Assembly (NCBI RefSeq): GCF_958979055.1
Contig: NC_084886.1
Span: 49,807,654 to 49,871,653, forward strand
Source: Alnus glutinosa
Taxonomy: Eukaryota > Streptophyta > Magnoliopsida > Fagales > Betulaceae
Direction of reading: 5' to 3'
Length of the DNA: 64,000 nt
How positions within the stretch are numbered: position 1 is the first letter of the stretch; every line of letters begins with the position of its first letter. The notes below the pieces were generated by a model. It saw nothing but the letters and a program-made list of their open reading frames with translations. It made no database searches and was not told the origin of the DNA. Positions 22,933-34,500 of this stretch are shown here, one piece after another. A program made the translations under genes and the position numbers.

Positions 22933-24340
22933 ATCAATAGAGAAGGATTCATCTGGGGTTGTTAAGGAGGTTCTTCAGTCAGATCTAGACTCTGATTGAA
23001 GGAGGTCGATCTAAACCCCAAAATCTTGAAAACACCAAAAATTTACAAAAAAAATTATTTCCCAACGAGTTATCTAAACCTAATCCAATTCCAGTTCCAG
23101 TTCCAATTTCAATTCTAATTCCAGTTCCAGTTCCTATTCCAATTCCAGTTCCAATTTCACCAAAATTCCAAGGAAAATCCCCTTTGGAGATTGTCCAAAA
23201 ATATTCCCCTGGGTAGCATTTCCCTCCAATCGATTTCAAGAAAACTCCAAAAAAAAAAAAAGGAAGAAAAAAAAAGTGAAGATATAAATCTACTGCCTCA
23301 AGCCTAAACCCCAAGAGCCCAAACTTTTTAATCAAGCTGTAGAGTCTATGACTCAACAGACACCCGAACAGTCCCATGCCAGCAGGTAAAAAATCCCAAG
23401 GTATAAACCTATTTGAAATCAATCCTATTCATTGATTCCAATTAGTTATTCCTTTCCAGTCTAAGAATCCCAAATGTTCCTCCTAATCCTTTTTCAGTTA
23501 ACTCAATTAGAGTTCAAGGTCTCAAGTAGGCCAGTCTTCTCAAATGTTTACTCAACCAAGAAAATCATTTTACTTGGAAAAACCCCATTTGTGTTTACTG
23601 TTTCTACAATTGAGCCACAACTCTCCCAAGAAATCATCCCACTTGCCATTTCTGCAAATACTCTCCCTCCAAAGTGGCATTCAAGTGATGCCAACAAATC
23701 ATCCCACTTCCCATCTGTACAAAAACTCTCTCCAAAGTGGCATTCGAGTGATGCCAACAGAATTTGATCTTTGGCCTATGGCCACCTTACTTTCTTCAGA
23801 TATGATTGGTCTGTTTATTGGTATCTTCTACCGACGCCCGCACGACGGTGGTTAAATACCGACCCCTCAGGTTGGTACCACTGGAAGATTATCAAGCTTC
23901 ACAGGTTTTCAAATTTGAAGATTATGTTTAGTGAATGGATATTTGGCCTATGACCACTTTACTTTTATCCAAATGTGATTGGTCAGTTTATCGGCATCTT
24001 CTACCGACGACTGCCCGGGAAGTACTAGGGGGTTAGTACTTAACCCTAACTTAGCTTTCCAAATCCCCTACTTGAAACTTGTATCAAGAATTTGAAGTGT
24101 ATTTTAAAATTTGTATTTCAAATTTGTTTAATTTTTCAAGTATGTAATGAAGAACTCAAGTATCCAAATTCGCTTTGATATATGTAATTTTATGTTTATA
24201 TATCAGATTATCTTGGATAATTTATGGTACAAGGGCTATAGTTTAGAGGAAGATAAAATTCGAAAGTACCATTAATAAAGTGATTTAATTAATTAAGACC
24301 ATAACAATACTAAAATGATTGTCTATTTAAAGATCTGTAG
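22933..24340. repeat. 3' flank of gene D, shared with gene A
   Basis: Parallels 944-2160: shortened TTCCAG array at 23085-23160, the double AAAGTGGCATTC unit at 23668-23760, and the block AGGTTTTCAAATTTGAAGATT near 23902. It ends near CTATTTAAAGATCTGTAG at about 24340. No gene seen. Confidence 0.7.
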
Positions 24341-24344
24341 TGGT

Positions 24345-24437
24345 CAACCCATAAATTTGTTAGTAGCCATTTGAATAAGGTGCTTTCTATCGCTTTGAAA
24401 ACACCTTATTGAAATGACTTCCTAACTAACAAATCTT
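24345..24437. repeat. Foldback (inverted repeat) element
   Basis: AAATTTGTTAGTAGCC...AATAAGGTGCTTTC pairs with GAAAACACCTTATTG...CTAACTAACAAAT. The result is a hairpin of about 40-base arms with almost no loop. One arm is also found alone at about 10461-10500. Confidence 0.75.
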
Positions 24438-24862
24438 TAATCAGTAGTATATGAAGATATGGATCTAAAAGACATGGATCCAAAGAAAGGCTTCATTTTT
24501 TAAATATTACCAAATCAATTCGTTAATGTTAATGTTAAGAAACTCTAAACTAATTTTTGTCTTGATATTTATGTGACCATCATTGAAAATAGATCAGTAA
24601 ATTAATAGATATAATTAAACAAGATTTAACTCATGAAATAGTTTCTATGTTGAGAGTAAATACCCTATAAAAAGTTTAACACACTACTAATAATTGATCA
24701 TTTGGAAAAATAAAAGAAATCTAAATTTCCTTTCTGCAATGAAAGACAATATTTTCTTGTTAATCCATCTTGAAAGGAAGATCTCATAAGGTGTGTTAAG
24801 CACAGTTTTAATAATTGATAAAAAATGGAAATTGTTTTGCTGCAATGAAAGAAAATATTTTT
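24438..24862. other. Spacer
   Basis: AT-rich. CTATAAAAAGTTTAACACAC...AATAATTGATCA (24668-24700) resembles 11088-11117, so a second piece of the 10.4-11.1 kb spacer is shared here. No gene seen. Confidence 0.4.
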
Positions 24863-24948
24863 TGGGGTGAGAGAGGCTCGAACTCTCGACCTCAGGATCA
24901 CTCTTTATGCTATGAGACCTACGCGCTAGCCAACTGCGCCACCACCCC
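24863..24948 (-). tRNA. Elongator tRNA-Met (CAT) with a 12-nt intron
   Basis: The minus strand begins GGGGTGGTGGCGCAGTTGG, with A box TGGCGCAGTTGGCTAGCGCG and B box GGTTCGAGCC-like AGAGTTCGAGCC. The acceptor closes as CTCTCTCACCCC. The anticodon loop reads CTCATA followed by GCATAAAGAGTG (intron, 24899-24910 on the plus strand) one base 3' of the anticodon, the place where plant elongator tRNA-Met genes carry an intron. Minus-strand TTTT at 24852-24855 can serve as the Pol III terminator. It reads away from the hydrolase gene, whose ATG is 120 bases off. Confidence 0.95.
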
Positions 24949-25068
24949 GTCATGTTAAACTTGCACAGATATGCATATTCTTTCTGTTTGCAGTACATGA
25001 ATACCCACTTCCAAGCACTCTTTTGCCTGTTAGCGAAGCCATTGTCGTCCACAAATTTACAAGCAAAG

Positions 25069-28000
25069 ATGGAAGCTTTCATGATCGTCCGCATTCTTCT
25101 ACCCATCTTGCTTCTTTCACTCACCTCCCTCTCTCCAATCCAGAACTTTCAGGACCCAACTTACGCAACGCAGCTCCAAAGCTCAGCCCAGCAAGACAAA
25201 GACTGGTTGGTCTCAGTACGAAGGCAAATTCACGAGTACCCAGAGCTCAAATTCGAAGAACATAATACCAGCGCTCTCATCCGCAGAGAACTCGACAAGC
25301 TTGGCATCCTTTACAAATACCCAATTGCCAAAACCGGCATTGTTGCCCAAATCGGCTCGGGTTCTCCTCCAATTGTCGCTCTTCGAGCAGACATGGACGC
25401 CCTGCCTTTGCAAGTAAATGAGTAATCCAGAAACCCATTCTATTACTTTTGTTTTTCTTCGTTTTGAGGATAGAGAATGGAGAATGGTAGTTGATGACTT
25501 GTGGAGTGGTGGTGTATATACAGGAGCTTGTTGACTGGGATCATAAGAGCAAGATTGATGGTAAAATGCACGGGTGCGGACATGATGCCCACACGACAAT
25601 GCTCCTTGGTGCTGCCAAGTTGCTTAACCAACGGAAAGATAAACTCAAGGTTGTTTTTTTTTTTTTTGTTCATATTGCAATAGCAGAAAATGGTGCTTTC
25701 CTACATTGACTGCCAATGCATCTTTTCATGTTTTTGTTCAAAGGCCATGAATTTCTAGAATAGTGATAGATTTTTGTGTGAAAACTGCAGCCATAAGGCA
25801 AAACCGAAAAACTCACTTGCCAATAAAATAAGTGGAGTATTATTTTTCTTGCCAATCATCTGCATCTTCAATGGCGCACATTGAAGGCTTACCAACTGAA
25901 CTCTGTTAAGTGGCCAAATGTCCAAGGCCACGAGGAATGGCATTATCTAGTGAACTTGTGATGGTATTGTTGTTCTTGTGAGTATCCAAAACAGAAAGAA
26001 TAATAGCAAAGCCTTCTTGGATTAACATTAGATTCAACAAATTGACATAGCGGAAGCGATAAACGTGAAAGAGAAACTGTGTTCTTAATAAACAAGTCAA
26101 CACACACGTTGATAAAGAAAACTGATAATATTATTGATGGCAAAAACTGCTTATTCCCATTACAACTACTCCGAACTTGTAGTGAAATTCTGAAATTACA
26201 AAAGGTAATTAAATCTCCTAAGAATGGAAATAAAACAAAAGAAATAAAAATATAATAATTATGGAAATACTTGATGGCTACATCAATCTAAAGATGAAAG
26301 TCTTCTAAAGGGAAATTTAGGGAATTATGGGAAGTGATCATGCTGGAGATCCTCATCATCAATCTGTCACTCATTTCTTTCTTGGACGGAATCTAGTAGT
26401 TGACTCTTTCATTTTTTGTTCGAATCTTCTTGATTTGGTCGATTAATGTGCTAATTATTATGATCTCAAAGAGTCAATCATGTTGGCACATTAGAAACCA
26501 ACTAATTAATTCTCGTTGGTACTGAAGGTCCCGCCGGTAACTTCTCGCTCCTCTTTGACCCGCCGGTAAATCACCTCCGGCCATCAACCCCGCCGGTAAT
26601 GTACGATGCCTTTTTTCCTTTTGCACTTCCACCGCCAGAGATTGGCTGACATCCTATTCACCTGATGCTGATGGCACGAGATATCCTGCTTAAAGTCTTT
26701 TAACCTATTGTTTGGTTCTGACGATATACCTTTATGTCCCAGCTTACTAACAACCTGTCGGTAAATCTCTTTTTCTGATGGTAAGGTTGCTCCTAAGTAA
26801 CCTCACTTGTAGTTGATCCTGACTCGTAAAACGAGCTCCCTCTGTAATAAGAGCCCCTCGGGAAGTCTTTCAAGGGGTTCTAACCATTCTTCACATGGGA
26901 CACAACGTGCTCCCTGTTTGTGCCCCACAAGGTGGAATTTTTGTCCTACATCAATTCAACAAGAGAAATTGTGCAAATACAAATGTGACCTTTTACAAGG
27001 TTTGGGCCTGTGCTATAGTAACATGTATCAAAATGAACAAATTCGTATTTCAAGCTGAGAATGAATTTGGTTGGGCTACAAAAAACAGCTCCTTAGTATC
27101 TCCTTACAACCTAACTTCTTTTATCCAAGCTCAGATGTTTGATCTCTTTCAATTCTATCCATGACCAGATTCCCTTGCAGTGGTGCTCTAATAGCTCTGC
27201 AAATTAGTACTTTCACATAAATATTAGTGTGCTAACAATCTAGGTAAATCTGGCCAAAATCTTTTTGTATGGACTACATACGTAGGTTAATTGGCTGAGT
27301 AGCTTTGCGGTCTAGGTTTACTCATCTCCTTTTAAGAATAATCTTGCAAAACTCAATATCACATTGGTGCTGAATAAAAATGTAGAAGTATATAACATAT
27401 GATTTGATGAAAACTGTTGAGAAATATAAAACTTACCTCCAGCCTGCTTGTACCCTGTAATCATGCTCTCGTAAGCACTCATCATAAGCTCAACCTTTCT
27501 TACTAGCGTCCATCATCTTTTACTCATATGGCTTGTTTATAATGCAGCGGGTTATAGATAGTTTTGGTACTGATTACTCATTGGATAGTTTTATTCTTCT
27601 CATTCAGTTGATAGTTTTATTCTTGATCTTTAAATGAATGGCCCACACATGATTCACTTTACTCATTATCAAATTTCCAACTCATGATTGTACAGCATGA
27701 CTGATGTGCTATCTCTGTGGAATTTTCTCATGATTGCTTTATGTGGATCTATTATTGGAATTAAAATTAGCAAAACCTTCTCTGATTAATAAGATTTTCA
27801 AGTCGCTTTCCACGATTGAAATTAAGATGGCTGTCTACCTAGTGCAAGTGTGTTCACTTCTTCAGGTGTTGAACCAGCTGTGTTAAATTGGAGGTCCAAT
27901 TGCCAATTAGCAGAGAATGATGGCAAAACCAAGGAGTGGCAGGTGCTCAGTAAATAGGTCCTGGTTGGAAAATAGTCAAGAGACTTCCCTGTTTCAAGAA

Positions 28001-30621
28001 CATACTTCTTGGCTTGAATGATGATCACATTCTCATCTCGTTGTAATGCTCTCTTTCTTACTTGAGTGGTTGACTCTTAGACAGATTTCACTGAAGTGTC
28101 TTAAATGCAAGACTTACTCAAGATGGGTTAAAAATTGGAAGTTTGAATCTCCTTGCACTTTGTTCCTTTGATGGAAAGTGAGAGGAAGGAATGGGAGTAT
28201 GAATAGGAAAAAGAGACAAGAAGTAGCTAGGCAATTAGACAATGTGCTCTTAATCAAAGTAGTCCTGCCACCCTTAGAAAAATACAATATCTTCCAACTA
28301 GCAAAACGACGCTCTATCTTCTTAATAGTGCCATTTCAATAGACATAGCTGTAAAAGGAACTCCCAACGAAAGGCTGAGTTATTTCATTGGCAAGGAAGA
28401 AACCATGCAACCCAAAATGCGAACCAAACCTTCAACATTATTGACATTGCCAATACTGACCGGCTTTGATTTAGCCAGATTGATCTTCAAATCTAAGACA
28501 ACTTCAAAACACAAGAACAAGCAACACAAATAACGAGGTGATCTGGACTTAAGTTAAGTGGGTCAACCTGCTCAGGAAAAGAGATCTCTTAGTGGCAAAA
28601 GCTCCAAAAACATTTTTTTTTTAAGATTCTCCTGAGTTATAGCTTCCACCTTTTTGTTGTTATGTATCTTCAGTAATTCTAGAAGATATGTCATTGAGCA
28701 ATACTTATTTAGGTAACATATTTAGAATTTATTTTCTTTCATGTTGTGTCCTGACACCTTTTGGCAAGTTGGTAGTTGAATCTAATTAGGTGTTCATATT
28801 GGTTATAGTCTTTGGGGGTACTCAAACTTGCCTAAATAAGCTTCAAAATATGTTGTTCTAAAACCCCCTTTTTATCTGATACTGAAGGGAACTGTGAGAC
28901 TTCTTTTCCAACCTGCTGAGGAGGGAGGTGCTGGTGCATCTCACATGATAAAAGAAGGTTCTCTTCGTGATGCTGAAGCAATATTTGCAATGCACATTGA
29001 TTGCGACATACCCACTGGAAGTATAGCATCCATTTCAGGGCCTGTCTTAGCTGCTACATGCATCTTTGAAGCAAAAATAGTCGGAAAAGATGGGAATGCT
29101 GGAGATCCCCACACTAGTTTGGATCCAATTCTTGCTGCATCATTTTCAATTTTGGCATTGCAACTGCTCATCTCAAAAGAAACTAATCCCCTTGATAGTC
29201 AGGTGTGTCCCTATCCTCGATCTTTTCATGTAATCTTCCGGAAAGGAAGTCCCACATTGGAGGCTATGTGCTTGGTCATGGTTAATGTAATCTTTTGGGT
29301 TGGATGCTTTAATAAATGTTGTAGCTTCCATATTGCTCCATTGTACTATCTTTATAACCTCAAGTTTTGAAGCCTACATCACTTTCAGCCCCAAATTGTT
29401 TGGTGTAGTCGTCACATTATGGCAGATTTCATTTGTCACTCTTAAATCATTCAGCTGCTTGGCCATGCAAGAATGAAGTTTACGGGAGACTTGAAGCATA
29501 TAAAACATCTAGTGTGACAGTGCTAATGGTTACTATTTTACTGAAGGTGCTATCTGTTACTTACGTCAGAGGTGGCACAGCATTGGATACAATTCCACCA
29601 TATGTTGAATTTGGGGGCACTGTGAGGAGTCTCACAACTGAAGGCTTGCACCACCTAAGGCAACGGTTGAAAGAGGTATAAACTATCACTTAACCTTTTC
29701 ACTTTTGCCTTTATGAAATAGGAATTTTGCTTTTCATCATTCTTCAATGCAAGGTAAGAAGTTAATCTCTTTAGAATATAAAGAAGAAGACTTTTATTCA
29801 TGTTAAATTTCTGTATTAATATTTTATGTTTCCATAGTTCAATCCCCCGTGTTTGCCTTGTCTGGAATTGCTATTCATTGTGAAAAAGGGTGAGACTGTA
29901 GTAGCAGAATCAAGCAATCTACATTCATATCGTGGAGATAACTTTGCCATTTTTCCACCTTATCTCCATTATTTCTCATAGATAGTGTTTCATACTGCAC
30001 CTCTAGATGTCATTTATGGAGTTGCTCTAAGCTTCCTAGCACCTTGTCGCCCCATAACTTCTCTTTTGTTCGTTTTATAACTTTGTTGCATTGGGCTTCA
30101 TTGGCTTGATTTAAGCAGTTCATCAACTCTCTGAAAAATGGGGTTTTTTTTTCTTTTCTTTTCAAAAGTACAAATAATCAAATAAGTGAAGTCACTGGCT
30201 TCAAAGTTGGTGATGCCTATATAATTGGGGCTGGTTGTAGGTTATTGAGGGACAAGCAGCTGTACACAGATGTAATGCATATATCGATATGAAGGAAGAA
30301 GATTTTCCGCCATACCCTGCTGTTGTTAATGATGAGAGATTGCATCTTCATGTGGGGAGGGTTGGCAAACTTATGCTTGGTCCTGAAAATGTCAAGGTTG
30401 GCTCAAAGGTCATGGCAGGTGAAGACTTCGCCTTCTATCAAGAACTCATTCCAGGAGTTATGCTTAGTATTGGAATTAGAAACGAGGAGTTGGGTTCAAT
30501 TCACTTTCCGCATTCCCCTTACTTCTTTCTTGATGAGGATGTCCTCCCAATTGGTGCAGCATTCCTCACTGCTCTTGCCGACATATATTTGAGTGAGCAC
30601 CAATACCCAGTCCTGCAATAA
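25069..30621 (+). CDS. IAA-amino-acid hydrolase, ILR1-like (M20D amidohydrolase), 431 aa
   Basis: Predicted to release auxin from amino-acid conjugates in the endomembrane system. Exons: 25069-25413, 25524-25649, 28888-29202, 29547-29675, 30241-30621 (TAA); all introns lie between codons. The N-terminus [20 protein letters not shown] is a probable signal peptide. Family motifs in order: [10 protein letters not shown] (106-115), [19 protein letters not shown] with ligands Cys133 and His135, LLFQPAEEG (Glu168/169), AMHID (His193), [10 protein letters not shown], and HSPYF (His396). These are the expected two-metal ligands. The dimerisation domain reads [10 protein letters not shown] where relatives have GKGGHAA.PH, so Asn227 replaces a conserved His. 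The C-terminus (HQYPVLQ) has no KDEL-type retention signal, unlike several family members. Length fits the family. Intron 2 is 3.2 kb and contains repeats. Confidence 0.9.
25650..28887. other. Long intron 2 of the hydrolase gene
   Basis: 3.2 kb without host exons. At 26528-26780 a GC-richer stretch has four CCGCCGGTAA-like or CGGTAAAT motifs, which looks like part of a repeat I cannot classify. A LINE remnant lies at 28205-28525. The remainder (26900-28200) shows nothing I can name. Confidence 0.5.
28205..28525 (-). mobile_element. LINE (L1-type) reverse-transcriptase remnant
   Basis: On the minus strand, short frames read [18 protein letters not shown], then [20 protein letters not shown] and [13 protein letters not shown]. 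This is the order seen in plant L1 reverse transcriptases ([40 protein letters not shown]). The frame is interrupted after LPMK, and later RT motifs survive only in shifted frames. A 5'-truncated, old copy antisense to the host gene. Confidence 0.75.
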
Positions 30622-33068
30622 AATTTCAGAATATGGCGTGGATAACATCAAATACTAATTCCATAATGCTGCATGCCCTGAAATTTTCTGGATATTCAAG
30701 GAAAATGTAAATATGTTTGTGAACAGGAAGTAACAAGATTCCATTCGCTTACCAGATTAGTACTCGTGAATATTCTTGTATGGGATATCCGGCCTTGCCC
30801 TATCAGGTTTTCGGTATTCATTGTGCAGCAAAGTGATTCAGAAATAAAATTTCACCTACAAATCCACCCCACATTCCATTTAACCAACCAAACTTTTACT
30901 TTTGAATATATTATTTTTACCCCAGGCCTAAAGAGAGGATTGATTTGCAAAAATGAAAACTTTTCTTTTCTGGACAGGGAAAATGAAAACTATACCCTAG
31001 AGAACTTCCGGATCCTCATGGCTTAGGGGTCTGCCCTAGAACTATAGGCCTCCAATTCATTACAGGAGCAAGCAACTGAAATTGGATTTGTTGAGATTGA
31101 GACATATGTACCATAACTGAATACAAAAGATTCGTATTTCCATCTTTAGCGCGGGGTGGGGGCACGTTATGATTGGGGATCAATACTATTAACTACATTG
31201 CTATCGTACTGCCAATGTATTAGTATCAATCGATCCTTAGATTAGTCTATGTTAAAAAAAAATCAAGGTTGATTGACACCGTTACATCAGCAAGGTGGGA
31301 ATGTTGTAGAATAAAAGTATGAATGTGGAATAAAAGTGTGATTTTTAGTATTTCACTGCGAAAGAGATAATGCTCCATAAATTTCACTAGTACTCCCAGT
31401 GGACCATAGTGGGGCCGACCATGGTGCATAAGGCCCCACTATGGGACTAATTGCCTTAGAAATAATTATTTAAAGCACCAATCCTAATCATCGATCATGT
31501 TCCTTCAAATTAATCAAACATTTCTTTTCGCCCTTCATATTCCTACTTTTCAAATTAAATCAAGAATGCTGTGAGAAAAGGTGGGGTGGGGGGATTGTAT
31601 CACAAAAACAAGGCATGTTAATACCACAAACGACTCAGATTTTAAGCACAGAATAATAGCAATTATATATATATATATATATATTATTTTTTTTTAAAAA
31701 AAGGACCTCCTTTACAAGAAACATGGCACGTTGTTTCTCTTTCTTCTTCTGTATCTGTATAAATCATGGACCCCCTTCACAATACTAACCATAATATCTT
31801 TCATAATTAGCCCTTTTTCCACTAAAAGTGATGTTAGAAGATTTCGAGTTCCCAATTATACAGAAATTATTGGTCTACCCCTATCTAAAGAGCACTCCAA
31901 ATTTTTTGAGCTAAAAAAAGTGAAGGAATTCGATCATAAACAGAGAACCAGGACACATGGCAAATCTAATTGGAGGATCTTGGCCATTGTAATGCTCACT
32001 GCATTGTTTAATTGTTGTTGTTGTTAATCTTGTGTATATGAACCATGGTCGTTTCCCAATTTGAGACACATTTCTAATGCAACCATCTTTAGAAATTTAT
32101 GATTGATTACATTTTTAAGTTTATGACCACTCACATTGGGTCTAGAATCCGTTGGGATTGGACGTGTCCCAATCTTAACAGGTCCAATTCCAACTAAAAT
32201 TAGACCTAAGTCGAATCCTTTTTCTAATACATTTGGTGTCTATTCATTTCTCATCTTGGTCCTAAGTTGAATGTATTGCGATTAAGACGAGAACCACTTC
32301 ATGGTATATATCTAACGGTGTATATGATGCAATTTGACAGGCGTGCAAGGCATTTAAAGCAATCCTCTATAGCCAATGACAGCAAGCCATGTGTCCATTT
32401 TTAATTATTTTTTATGATTGGTTTTTGAAATATAGAAGCTGAATTAATGGGTGGTTGAGTATGATTGCACTTAACAAAGAGAGAAAAAAAAGAAAAAGAA
32501 AAAGAAAAAGAAAAGGTTATGAGTATTGATTGCTTTATTAGCTGCCGACCGTCCCAACAATAGGATTGCCAGCACCTGCCTTGATTAGAATCTCCTAATC
32601 AGCCTATCCATCAAAGTGGAAATGATTCTGAGCTTCATCTTTATTAATGGAAAAAAGGAGAAAGATAATCAAAAGGAGGTCAACCTAAATTCCCTGAAGT
32701 TTGCCTTCTTTTTGGCTGGACTGTGCATATATCAGAAAGAAGATTATGTTGTTGGTTGGTGAAATTCGTTTTCCTTGGAAATTTTTAGTGGTTGAGATCG
32801 ATCTTCGACCAAACCTTTCATGTTCTGTGTCATATGCCACTCATTTCCACTCATTTCCACGTGTTACCTTTGAAAGTTTGGACTCTTCTTTCTGTATATA
32901 TTTGCACGTACAAAAAGTTCTTCATTTTGCTCCAAACTTTCTCCATCTAAACCAACTATGAGTTTCCATATTTTTTTCACTGAAAACATTCTTCAGTCAC
33001 TGCTTTCATGTAAATACAAGGAGAAATATACCAAAACAATCAGTTTGGTGCAGTTGGGTCCTAATAAC

Positions 33069-33110
<42 letters not shown>

Positions 33111-34200
33111 GTAAACCCAACAGGAAGCTTTATGATAACCCAAAAGAAGAGCAAGAAAATGAAAATGAAAGGGGGAAAGAAAAAAGACCTGAAGGGCAGC
33201 AGCCCACGTGAGAATTGAGATGGAGTTCCTAGTATGCACAACTTTACACGCAAAATCTAACACATTTCTGCAATCCCCACGCTTCATCCATCCCAATTAA
33301 TTTAAAACCCATGGAAAATGTAAAACTGCTTTGCTTAACCACTAATTTGAGGCAAAAGTAGATGCTTAAGTTAAGTATATATTGTGTTAATTAATTAATT
33401 AGTACAATTTTGAGAACAGCGATATAATTGTACGTCCTTCTTAATATGCCCTTAATTATGTGAGGATACTTGTTAACAATTTCCAAGGAAATTTAGCTAT
33501 AGTATTAGTACCAATTAATAGTACTATATGCCAGGTGATTATTTATATACTCTTCCCATGCATTAGCGAAATGAAAGGATTATAAATAAAGCAAAAATGT
33601 TTGATTTTCCTTTTAAATTACAATCATAAAAGAACATAATAAGAAGAGAAAGAAAAAAGAAGTAATACTCCCCCTGTCCCTAAAATATGATCTCCCTTAA
33701 AAAATGCAGACCCTTACTTGTATGATTGTATCAATATTATTTGACGAGTAATCCAGAAAATTGTTAGAATATTAATTAAATTAATAATTTTTTTTATTAA
33801 TTTAAGCTTTTGAAATTGATAAGTGACCATTTAACTTAATTTCAAAATAAAGGTTCTGAAATATTTGCAGTGAACCTCGCTTATTAATTAAAAGAGAATT
33901 TGAACCCACGCTCTCTAGCTTGCTTACATCATAATTAAAGTTAATCTTTCTCTGAACTTTTGTTAGATTCTAAGACCCCTGCTAAAGTATATTAATCAAT
34001 CCAGATTGATGATCATCTTAGGTTGGTTATAAAGGATGGGATCGATGGTGAAAATCCGTGGTCTGTCCCACACTGGCCAGATCCATACCATTATCCTTGG
34101 AACCTAGGTGTCAATCCAGGTTGTCCGTATGGTTACACATGTCTTACACGTCACCACCTTATGCAAAAACCACCGGTCGGTGCAACTATCCTTTTCTCTC
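30622..34200. other. Intergenic region between the hydrolase and HIPP genes
   Basis: No gene supported. It contains a (TA)n run at about 31664-31683, an (A3-4G)n stretch at about 32487-32514 and a (GA)n microsatellite at 33072-33105. Open frames here (for example 31731-32027, ending in four Cys) start without a plausible ATG context and match nothing I know. Confidence 0.5.
33072..33105. repeat. (GA)n microsatellite
   Basis: About 17 GA units without interruption. Confidence 0.9.
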
Positions 34201-34207
34201 TATAAAT
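34201..34207 (+). promoter_or_regulatory. Candidate TATA box upstream of the HIPP gene
   Basis: TATAAAT in a CT-rich setting, 300 bases before the HIPP ATG. A small open frame of 17 codons (34245-34298, MASASLELRKTAKKRKY) starts 38 bases downstream. If transcription starts here, that frame would be an upstream ORF. A second, weaker AT stretch (TAAATATATATC near 34412) could be the real TATA, in which case the small frame is not transcribed. Confidence 0.35.
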
Positions 34208-34500
34208 CTGCCAACCCTGCTCCACTGCTATTTCTCCCTCTTTCTATGGCTTCAGCCTCCTTGGAGTTGAGAAAAACCGCCAAAAAAAGGAAGTATTAAA
34301 CTAATTAAGTGGCTATTTGCACAGTTAGTGGTACTGCATGTGCTCAGGAATCACAAACAGTTTATAAAGCTAAAATAGCCCCACCGTCCATCCATTATAC
34401 TTGTACTCTCTAAATATATATCACTCTCTTCTCATTCTCTGTTTACCTCTCTTTTTCTATCTCCTTCTCTATTTTGATATCCCATTCTCCATTGATTGAC

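Noticed and set aside
22985-23422. A 145-codon minus-strand open frame behind gene D, rich in Gly-Ile-Gly-Thr
   Set aside because: It is created by the TTCCAG-type repeat; the matching place behind gene A has a different repeat length and no equal frame.
23548-23757. Minus-strand frame with repeated SLECHFGG, also open at 2718-2948
   Set aside because: Open in two copies, but most differences between them change residues; no sign of selection, no ATG context, no known family.
24687-25124. A 145-codon minus-strand frame
   Set aside because: It runs through the tRNA-Met gene and the start of the hydrolase gene; a chance frame.
31731-32027. A 98-codon frame with a hydrophobic start and CCCC end
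   Set aside because: No plausible ATG start, low complexity, nothing recognisable.
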